A DNA stretch of 10,535 bases, from NCBI RefSeq assembly GCF_036388275.1, contig NZ_DASVSF010000001.1:1-10535 (forward strand). Direction: 5' to 3'. Of this stretch, positions 1 to 6,741 are shown in pieces. A program made the position numbers and the translations under genes. The stretch comes from Longimicrobium sp. Its GTDB lineage: Bacteria; Gemmatimonadota; Gemmatimonadetes; Longimicrobiales; Longimicrobiaceae. A model generated the notes under the pieces. The model was not told where the DNA came from, searched no databases, and saw nothing but the letters and a program-made list of their open reading frames with translations. The stretch's first letter is position 1. Each line of letters opens with the position of its first letter.

Positions 1-159
1 AGCCTTGTCGATGTTGTCGAAGCTGATGAAGTCGGCGAGCCCCTGGGCCGCCTGGATCCGCGTGATCGCGGCCGTCAGCGTGGTCTTGCCGTGGTCCACG
101 TGCCCGATGGTGCCCACGTTCACGTGCGGCTTGTTGCGCTCAAACTTGGCCTTGGCCAT
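1..159 (-). CDS. tuf: Elongation factor Tu, N-terminal fragment (cut by window edge)
   Basis: EF-Tu is the cytosolic GTPase that carries aminoacyl-tRNA to the ribosomal A site. Only the first 53 codons lie in the window; the rest runs off the left edge. The ATG is at 159-157 and the protein begins MAKAKFERNKPHVNVGTIGH. The G1/P-loop GHVDHGKT is at about residues 19-26, followed by TLTAAIT; the fragment ends in SFDNIDKA, just before the switch I region. A GAGGA Shine-Dalgarno sequence lies at 169-173, nine bases from the ATG. The gene follows rpsL-rpsG-fusA as in the classical str operon, but a terminator and a separate promoter lie between fusA and tuf. Identification is by direct recognition of a near-invariant sequence. 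Whether a second tuf copy exists cannot be told from here. Confidence 0.98.
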   Translation of the reverse strand, partial: MAKAKFERNKPHVNVGTIGHVDHGKTTLTAAITRIQAAQGLADFISFDNIDKA

Positions 160-376
160 TGGTTTGAATCCTCATTGTCGAGGTGGTGGAGAAATGGATG
201 GCTGAATGGATTCCGCCCGGGCGGCGCGTGTTCAGCGCCCCCGGGCCGGCGAACCGCCTCAGCCGCGGCTCGGGTGGTCCGGCGTCTCCGCGCCGGGTCC
301 CAAGAACAGCACACCTCACCGCCTCAGCCGCTGCGGCAAGGTGCTCGTGCCCCAAAAATCCGGGGGCAAGACGCGA
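160..376 (-). other. Long structured 5' leader of tuf
   Basis: If transcription starts about seven bases below the -10 box (near 370), tuf has a leader of roughly 210 nt without an evident coding sequence. Visible structure: a 5'-terminal hairpin with TGCCCC/GGGGCA arms (348-353 and 363-368, nine-base loop); a hairpin CCGGCG/CGCCGG (279-284 and 291-296, six-base loop); the palindrome AGCCGCGGCT (261-270); and two direct copies of ACCGCCTCAGCCGC (plus-strand reading) at 253-266 and 318-331. The ribosome binding site GAGGA is at 169-173. Function of the leader is unknown; stability or translational control is inference. Confidence 0.5.
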
Positions 377-405
377 AGAATAGCGACAGTTGCCCCAAAC
401 GTCAA
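377..405 (-). promoter_or_regulatory. Sigma-70-type promoter of tuf
   Basis: On the minus strand, TTGACG (405-400) is followed by a 17-base spacer and TATTCT (382-377). That is five of six matches at -35 and four of six at -10, with the optimal spacing. It lies downstream of the fusA terminator and upstream of tuf, so it would drive tuf independently of the ribosomal protein genes. The predicted start is near 370. No transcript data are available; the call rests on consensus match and position. Confidence 0.7.
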
Positions 406-424
406 CCCCTGGCTGGCCTGGGCG

Positions 425-456
425 TTAAAAAGGGCGGCCCCGGGGGGCCGCCCTTT
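425..456 (-). terminator. Intrinsic terminator after fusA
   Basis: A perfect 12-base-pair stem (429-440 with 445-456, four-base loop) is followed on the minus strand by TTTTT (431-427, the first three also able to pair) and then AACG. It begins 21 bases beyond the fusA stop codon. The GC-rich stem plus U-tract is a textbook Rho-independent terminator. It should end, or strongly reduce, transcription from the str operon before tuf. Confidence 0.85.
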
Positions 457-477
457 CGTCCAGCGGAGCGGAAGCGA

Positions 478-2574
<2,097 letters not shown>

Positions 2575-2686
2575 TGGATTTCGTCTATCGGTAGCGGAAA
2601 ACACGGGGCGCAAAGGGCAGTTTCGCCCTTCGCGCCGCCGCGGCTTCCTGATCGATCAATTCAGCCGGGCAAGCGCCCGGCCTGCC
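2575..2686 (-). promoter_or_regulatory. rpsG-fusA intercistronic region with two hairpins
   Basis: Two stem-loops stand between the rpsG stop and the fusA start. Hairpin A, close to rpsG, has GCCGGGC/GCCCGGC arms (2664-2670 and 2675-2681, loop of four) and no U-tract. Hairpin B, close to fusA, has AAGGGC/GCCCTT (2613-2618 and 2625-2630, loop of six) extended by GGCGC/GCGCC (2607-2611 and 2632-2636) across one mismatch, and is followed six bases later on the minus strand by TTTT. Neither is a clear terminator. They may be partial terminators, processing sites or a protein-binding site. No internal promoter was recognised. Confidence 0.45.
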
Positions 2687-3157
2687 TTACCAGCGATAGT
2701 GGGCGAAGGCCTTGTTGGCTTCGGCCATGCGGTGCGTGTCGTCCTTCTTCTTGATGGTCGCGCCCTCGTTGCGGGACGCGGCCAGAAGCTCGGCGGCCAG
2801 GCGGTCGGCCATGGTCTTTTCGCCGCGGGCCCGGGCGTAGCCCACCAGCCAGCGCATGGCCAGCGCGGTGCGGCGCTCCGGGCGAACCTCGACGGGCACC
2901 TGGTAGGTGGCGCCGCCCACGCGGCGGCTCTTCACTTCCAGGACCGGCTTGGCGTTGTTCAGCGCCGCCTTGAAGACCGTTTCGGCCGGCTGGCCGGAAC
3001 GCTCCTCGAGCGTGGTCATGGCGTTGTAGAAGATGCTCTCGGCCGTGCTCTTCTTGCCGTCGAGCATCAGCGTGTTGACGAACTTGGTCACCGAGTCCGA
3101 GCCGTAGACCGGATCCGGGATGATGGGGCGCTTGACGGCGCGTGTGCGGCGGCTCAT
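2687..3157 (-). CDS. rpsG: 30S ribosomal protein S7
   Basis: S7 is a primary binder of the 3' major domain of 16S rRNA that nucleates assembly of the 30S head and contacts E-site tRNA. The product is 156 residues, the standard length, and begins MSRRTRAVKR. Recognisable S7 blocks are DPVYGSDSVTKFVNTLM at about 15-31, LDGKKSTAE at 32-40, RRVGGATYQVPVEVRP at 78-93, RWLVGYAR near 102-109 and HRMAEANKAFAHYRW at the C-terminus. The ATG at 3157 lies 3 bases beyond the rpsL stop codon, and the purine-rich AAGGGGAAGAG at the very end of rpsL can act as its ribosome binding site. Translation is therefore probably coupled to rpsL. In Escherichia coli S7 represses its own operon by binding the rpsL-rpsG junction; here that junction is too short for such a structure, so any feedback site would have to lie elsewhere. 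Confidence 0.98.
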   Translation of the reverse strand: MSRRTRAVKRPIIPDPVYGSDSVTKFVNTLMLDGKKSTAESIFYNAMTTLEERSGQPAETVFKAALNNAKPVLEVKSRRVGGATYQVPVEVRPERRTALAMRWLVGYARARGEKTMADRLAAELLAASRNEGATIKKKDDTHRMAEANKAFAHYRW

Positions 3158-3160
3158 GGC

Positions 3161-3589
3161 TTATCTCTTCCCCTTGCCGCCCTTGCCGGCCGGAGCGCCC
3201 TTGCCGGCGGGCTGGCCCGGCTTGGGCCGCTTGGCGCCGTACTTGGAACGGCTCTGGCGGCGATCGTTGACTCCGGACGCGTCGAGCGTTCCCCGGATGA
3301 TGTGGTAGCGGACGCCCGGCAGGTCCTTCACCCGGCCGCCGCGGATGAGCACGATGCTGTGCTCCTGCAGGTTGTGCCCCTCGCCCGGGATGTAGGCCGT
3401 GACCTCGAACCCGTTGGTCAGCCGCACACGCGCGACCTTCCGGAGGGCCGAGTTGGGCTTCTTCGGGGTCGTGGTGTACACGCGCGTGCACACCCCGCGC
3501 TTCTGCGGGTTGTTGCGCATCGCGGGCGACTTGCTCTTGTTGATGAGCGTCTGCCGCCCGTGGCGGACCAGCTGGTTGATCGTCGGCAT
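3161..3589 (-). CDS. rpsL: 30S ribosomal protein S12 with extended basic C-terminal tail
   Basis: S12 lies at the 30S decoding centre and controls accuracy of codon reading. The product is 142 residues from the ATG at 3589 and starts MPTINQLVRHGRQ. The family core is intact: TTTPKKPNSALRKVARVRL around 39-57, GEGHNLQEHS at 69-78, GGRVKDLPGVRYH at 84-96 and SRSKYGAKRPK ending near 123. Lys43 and Lys88, where common streptomycin-resistance substitutions occur, are wild type. Asp89, the residue methylthiolated by RimO in bacteria that have it, is present. About 19 residues rich in Gly, Lys, Pro and Ala follow the point where the E. coli protein ends. It is the first gene of the rpsL-rpsG-fusA unit, behind an upstream promoter and a leader hairpin. 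The start has only a weak Shine-Dalgarno (AGG about 14 bases upstream). Confidence 0.98.
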   Translation of the reverse strand: MPTINQLVRHGRQTLINKSKSPAMRNNPQKRGVCTRVYTTTPKKPNSALRKVARVRLTNGFEVTAYIPGEGHNLQEHSIVLIRGGRVKDLPGVRYHIIRGTLDASGVNDRRQSRSKYGAKRPKPGQPAGKGAPAGKGGKGKR

Positions 3590-3617
3590 ACTGGAAGAAG
3601 AACCTGTACAATGGACG

Positions 3618-3674
3618 AAAAAAGCAGGCGAGGAGCACGGGCTCCCCGCCGTCGCCAACACACGGTTGTGCGAC
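3618..3674 (-). promoter_or_regulatory. Candidate attenuator in the rpsL leader
   Basis: On the minus strand the leader first forms a hairpin at 3674-3651 (GTCGC/GCGAC and CAAC/GTTG arms with a bulged A, loop CGTGT). Directly after it comes a second hairpin at 3650-3627: arms GGCGGGGAGC and GCTCCTCGCC, ten pairs including one G-U, loop CCGT. This is followed by TGC and then TTTTTT at 3623-3618, an intrinsic-terminator layout between the predicted start (about 3677) and the rpsL ATG. The GGCGA in the 3' arm of the first hairpin can also pair with TCGCC in the 3' arm of the terminator, giving an alternative fold. The hairpins are visible; regulation is inference. It may instead mainly terminate mutase transcripts. 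Confidence 0.55.
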
Positions 3675-3683
3675 AGACCGGGA

Positions 3684-3712
3684 AAAGTAAGGTGTTTGCT
3701 GGGGTACGTCAA
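3684..3712 (-). promoter_or_regulatory. Sigma-70-type promoter of the str operon (rpsL-rpsG-fusA)
   Basis: TTGACG at 3712-3707 on the minus strand, a 17-base spacer, and TACTTT at 3689-3684. The -35 box is identical to that found in front of tuf; the -10 is weaker (three of six matches). The predicted start is near 3677, giving a leader of about 88 nt to rpsL. The -35 box directly abuts the hairpin at 3713-3742. Confidence 0.6.
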
Positions 3713-3774
3713 GGGGCCGCGGGCACCTTCGCCCGCGGCCCCTCTCCGTCTCTCCCCGGCCGGACGCCGGCCGG
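3713..3774 (-). terminator. Tandem GC-rich hairpins behind the mutase gene
   Basis: Immediately beyond the mutase stop there are two perfect hairpins. CCGGCCGG/CCGGCCGG arms (3756-3763 and 3767-3774) enclose a three-base loop, and the 12-pair stem GGGGCCGCGGGC/GCCCGCGGCCCC (3713-3724 and 3731-3742) has a six-base loop. Neither is followed by a U-tract. They may slow or end mutase transcription, protect its 3' end, or act as the upstream boundary of the str promoter. Termination is inferred from position. Confidence 0.45.
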
Positions 3775-3780
3775 CCACGA

Positions 3781-5514
3781 TCAGAAGAAGACGGGCTCCT
3801 GGTACGCCCCGAACACTTCCTCCATCGCCGCGCGGATCTCGTACAGCGTGGCGTAGGCGCGGACGGCGTCGAGCATGGCGGGTACCACGTTCTCGGTGGT
3901 GCGCGCAACCTGCTTCAGGTGCTCCAGCGCGGCGTCCACCTGCGCCTGGTCGCGGCGCTGGCGCATGGCGGCCATCCGCTCGCGCTGACGGATCTCCGCT
4001 TCTTCGGTGATCTTGAGCAGCGGGATCTGCAGCTCCTCGCCTTCTACCGTGAACTCGTTGACGCCCACGATGGTGCGCTCTCCCCGCTCGATCTCCAGCT
4101 GCTGCCGGAAGGCGCTGCGGGCGATCTCGCGCTGGAAGTAGCCCACCTCGATGCCGGGCACCACGCCGCCCAGCTTGTCGATCTCGGCGAAGATGCGCTC
4201 GGCCTCGGCCTCCATCTGGTCGGTGAGCGCCTCGACGTAGTACGAGCCGGCCAGCGGGTCGATGGTGTTGGGCACCCCGGTCTCGTACGCCAGGATCTGC
4301 TGCGTCCGCAGGGCCACCTGCACCGCCCTTTCCGTGGGCAGCGCCAGCGTTTCGTCCATGGAGTTGGTGTGCAGCGACTGCGTACCGCCCAGCACCGCGG
4401 CCATGGCCTGGTAGGCCACGCGGACGATGTTGTTTTCCGGCTGCTGCGCGGTAAGCGTGACCCCCGCCGTCTGGGCGTGGGTGCGCAGCCGCCAGCTCTC
4501 GGGGTTCTTGGCGCCGAACTCGTCGCGCAGGTGGCGCGCCCAGATGCGGCGGGCGGCGCGGAACTTGGCGATCTCCTCGAAGAAGTCGTTGTGGACGTCC
4601 CAGAAGAAGGAGAGGCGCGGCGCGAAGTCGTCCACGTCCAGCCCCCGCTCCACGCCGCGGCGCACGTACTCGAGCCCGTTCTTGAGCGTGTACGCCAGCT
4701 CCTGCACCGCGGTGGAGCCCGCCTCGCGGATGTGGTAGCCGCTGATGGAGATGGGGTTGTACTTGGGCGCTTCCTTCGACGCCCACTCGAACATGTCCTC
4801 GATCAGCCGCAGCGCCGGCTCGGGCGGGTACACCCAGGCGTGCTGCGCCTGGTACTCCTTGAGGATGTCGTTCTGCACCGTGCCGCGAAGCTGGCTGAAC
4901 GACACGCCCTGCCGCTCGGCCGCCACGACGTAGAAGCAGAACAGGATGATGGCCGGGCCGTTGATGGTCATCGACACGGAGACCTTGTCCAGCGGGATGC
5001 CGCTGAACAGCGTTTCCATGTCGTCGAGCGACGAGATGGCCACGCCGCACTTGCCCACCTCGCCCAGCGACCGCGGGTGGTCGCTGTCGTAGCCCATCAG
5101 CGTGGGAAAGTCGAACGCGACGGAAAGGCCGGTCTGCCCGCGCTTGAGCAGGAAGTGGTAGCGCTGGTTCGTCTCCTCGGCGGTGCCGAAGCCGGCGAAC
5201 TGGCGCATGGTCCACAGCCGCGTGCGGTACATGGTGCCGTACGGCCCGCGGGTGAACGGGTACTCGCCGGGAAGGCCGATGCGCTCGGCGTAGTACGCGG
5301 CTTCTTCGGGCGCGGGGCGCGGCCGGTCGAGCGGTGTGTACAGCGGCTCCACCTCCACCCCGGAGACCGTGGTGAATGAGGCGTCGCGGGCCCCGGTGCG
5401 CTCGTACGCGCCCTCCCAGGCGGCCAGGTCGGCCTTCAGCCGCTCGATCTCGCGGTCCTTTTCGTCCAGGGCGCGGACCAGGTCGGGAGAGACGTTGTGC
5501 TCGACGGTGCTCAT
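3781..5514 (-). CDS. Coenzyme B12-dependent acyl-CoA mutase, large (catalytic) subunit; methylmalonyl-CoA mutase family, isobutyryl-CoA-mutase-like
   Basis: A 577-residue TIM-barrel subunit of the adenosylcobalamin-dependent mutases that rearrange the carbon skeleton of acyl-CoA thioesters. An N-terminal charged helix (about 11-36, possibly coiled coil) precedes the barrel: LWTMRQFAGFGTAEETN at 100-116, GLSVAFDFPT at 129-138, TVQNDILKEY at 212-221, SISGYHIREAGSTA at 256-269, FAPRLSFFWDVHNDFFEE at 297-314, GGTQSLHTNS at 376-385. There is no C-terminal DxHxxG cobalamin-binding domain, so a separate small subunit is needed and is not in this window. Aligned by memory to Propionibacterium MutB, Tyr89 becomes Phe106 and Arg207 becomes Gln224, while the active-site His is kept (His261). 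Phe/Gln is the isobutyryl-CoA mutase pattern, so methylmalonyl-CoA is probably not the substrate. The ATG at 5514 overlaps the meaB stop (ATGA) and has a strong GGAGGA five bases upstream, inside meaB. Confidence is high for the family and moderate for the substrate. Confidence 0.93.
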   Translation of the reverse strand: MSTVEHNVSPDLVRALDEKDREIERLKADLAAWEGAYERTGARDASFTTVSGVEVEPLYTPLDRPRPAPEEAAYYAERIGLPGEYPFTRGPYGTMYRTRLWTMRQFAGFGTAEETNQRYHFLLKRGQTGLSVAFDFPTLMGYDSDHPRSLGEVGKCGVAISSLDDMETLFSGIPLDKVSVSMTINGPAIILFCFYVVAAERQGVSFSQLRGTVQNDILKEYQAQHAWVYPPEPALRLIEDMFEWASKEAPKYNPISISGYHIREAGSTAVQELAYTLKNGLEYVRRGVERGLDVDDFAPRLSFFWDVHNDFFEEIAKFRAARRIWARHLRDEFGAKNPESWRLRTHAQTAGVTLTAQQPENNIVRVAYQAMAAVLGGTQSLHTNSMDETLALPTERAVQVALRTQQILAYETGVPNTIDPLAGSYYVEALTDQMEAEAERIFAEIDKLGGVVPGIEVGYFQREIARSAFRQQLEIERGERTIVGVNEFTVEGEELQIPLLKITEEAEIRQRERMAAMRQRRDQAQVDAALEHLKQVARTTENVVPAMLDAVRAYATLYEIRAAMEEVFGAYQEPVFF

Positions 5515-6590
5515 GTTGCTCCTCCGGCGGGGCCCAGCCCCAGTTGGTTCACGATGAGGTCGGCGACGGCGTACGGCGACACTTCTCCCCCTTCGAGCGC
5601 GGCGAGGTGCGACTCCAGGATCTGCTCACCCGGGCCCCGCTGCCAGGCAAGGCGACGCAACCGGCGCTCCACCACGGCGCGCACCCGCTCGGCCAGGCGC
5701 GCCTGACGGCGGCGGCTCAGCTCGCCCGACTCGTGCAGATACACCCGATGCTGGTCCAGCGTTCGCGCCAGCTCCTCGAGCCCCTCCCCGGTCTGCGCCA
5801 CCGTCTTGAGCACGGGGATGGCCCATTCCCCGCCCTGCTCGGCCGCCGCCTTCACCCCTTCGCGCGCGGCTTTCTGCACGGACTTGAGGCTGACGCCGTG
5901 GTGGCCCGCGTTCGTGGGCATGTCGCCCAGGCGCATGTGCAGCATCACCTCGATCTCCTGCGCCAGCCGGTCGGCCCCGGGACGGTCGGCCTTGTTGATG
6001 ACGAAGATGTCGGCCACCTCCATCAACCCCGCCTTCATCGCCTGGATGCTGTCGCCCGACTCGGGGACCAGGACGACGACGCTCGTGTCCGCCGTCCCCG
6101 CGATCTCCAGCTCCGACTGGCCCACGCCCACCGTTTCCAGCACCACGCGGTCGTAGCCGTACGCGTCCAGCAGGTCGGCGACTTCCTTCGTAGTCGTCGC
6201 GAGCCCGCCCAGGTGGCCGCGCGTCGCCATCGAGCGGATGAAGATCCCCGGGTCGGTGGAGATGTTGGTCATCCGGATGCGGTCGCCCAACAGCGCCCCG
6301 CCCGTGAACGGCGACGATGGGTCCACCGCGACGATGCCGATGCGCTCGTCCAGCGTGCGCAGGTGAAGCGCCAGCTTGGAGGTGAGCGTGGACTTGCCCG
6401 CGCCCGGGGGCCCGGTGATGCCCACGCGATGCGCGCGGCCCATGTCGGCGTGCAGGTCGTGGAGAACGCGCTCGAACCCCGCGCGCCCGTTTTCGACGAT
6501 GGAGATGGCGCGCGCGAGCGCGGTGCGCTGCCCGGCGCGGAAGCCCGTGAGCAGGTCGGCGTGCGGCGCGGCTTGGATTTCGGCGGTCAT
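5511..6590 (-). CDS. meaB: MeaB/ArgK-family GTPase, chaperone of the B12-dependent mutase
   Basis: MeaB-type G3E P-loop GTPases bind acyl-CoA mutases, gate transfer of adenosylcobalamin and protect or eject damaged cofactor. The product from the ATG at 6590 has 359 residues, close to the family norm. Walker A GPPGAGKST is at 60-68, DPSSPFTGGALLGDRIRM at 90-107, the ETVGVGQSE block at 152-160, the switch III-like ESGDSIQAMKAG at 177-188 and the base-specificity motif NKAD at 199-202. A helical C-terminal part (about 270-350) would form the dimerisation arm. A longer form from a TTG at 6626 is possible but unlike the family, and that TTG lies in a TTGACA promoter-like box. No Shine-Dalgarno precedes the ATG. 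The stop overlaps the mutase start by four bases, so the pair is coupled. Whether it is better called MeaB or the Icm-associated MeaI cannot be decided by eye. Confidence 0.93.
   Translation of the reverse strand: MTAEIQAAPHADLLTGFRAGQRTALARAISIVENGRAGFERVLHDLHADMGRAHRVGITGPPGAGKSTLTSKLALHLRTLDERIGIVAVDPSSPFTGGALLGDRIRMTNISTDPGIFIRSMATRGHLGGLATTTKEVADLLDAYGYDRVVLETVGVGQSELEIAGTADTSVVVLVPESGDSIQAMKAGLMEVADIFVINKADRPGADRLAQEIEVMLHMRLGDMPTNAGHHGVSLKSVQKAAREGVKAAAEQGGEWAIPVLKTVAQTGEGLEELARTLDQHRVYLHESGELSRRRQARLAERVRAVVERRLRRLAWQRGPGEQILESHLAALEGGEVSPYAVADLIVNQLGLGPAGGAT
5520..5525 (-). promoter_or_regulatory. Strong Shine-Dalgarno of the mutase gene inside meaB
   Basis: GGAGGA on the minus strand with five bases to the ATG at 5514. 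It fixes the mutase start at the ATGA overlap and supports re-initiation by ribosomes finishing meaB. Confidence 0.85.
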
Positions 6591-6596
6591 ACGAGG

Positions 6597-6626
6597 AAAG
6601 TGCCGAAAACGCTGGCTTTGTGTCAA
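6597..6626 (-). promoter_or_regulatory. Candidate meaB promoter, possibly giving a leaderless mRNA
   Basis: Perfect -35 TTGACA at 6626-6621, an 18-base spacer, and CACTTT at 6602-6597, which resembles the TACTTT of the rpsL promoter. The expected start, six or seven bases further on, falls on or next to the meaB ATG at 6590. This fits the absence of a Shine-Dalgarno sequence there. The -10 box is weak, so this is a candidate only. Confidence 0.4.
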
Positions 6627-6656
6627 GCGAGCGAACGATCGAACGGAGGGAGAAAA

Positions 6657-6704
6657 GTGCGTTAGTGCGTTAGTGCATTAGTGCGTTAGTTCGTGAGTGC
6701 GGGA
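6657..6704. repeat. Octamer tandem repeat, GTGCGTTA type
   Basis: Six contiguous 8-base units: GTGCGTTA (6657), GTGCGTTA (6665), GTGCATTA (6673), GTGCGTTA (6681), then two decayed units GTTCGTGA (6689) and GTGCGGGA (6697). The array lies in the gap between the DUF4153-like gene and meaB, about 30 bases upstream of the candidate meaB -35 box. It is unlike the GC-rich surroundings. A slippage-prone microsatellite is the simplest explanation. Confidence 0.8.
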
Positions 6705-6719
6705 CTGGAACTACGACTG

Positions 6720-6741
6720 CCCGCTGACGGACTTCAGCGGG
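6720..6741 (-). terminator. Hairpin spanning the stop codon of the DUF4153-like gene
   Basis: A perfect 8-pair stem, CCCGCTGA (6720-6727) with TCAGCGGG (6734-6741), has a six-base loop and contains the TGA stop. No U-tract follows on the minus strand. It could be a weak or factor-assisted terminator or a 3' end stabiliser. Confidence 0.3.

Noticed and set aside
3161..5215. A 684-codon minus-strand frame that would fuse rpsL to a long N-terminal extension
   Set aside because: Only the last 142 codons are S12; the rest runs out of frame through the mutase gene and the intergenic hairpins.
3919..5379. A 486-codon plus-strand open frame opposite the mutase gene
   Set aside because: Same kind of composition shadow; the minus-strand mutase has clear family motifs along its whole length.
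5376..6665. A 429-codon plus-strand frame opposite meaB
   Set aside because: Antisense composition artefact; meaB has intact GTPase motifs on the minus strand.
6657..6704. CRISPR-like array
   Set aside because: Units are only eight bases and contiguous, with no spacers and no cas genes.
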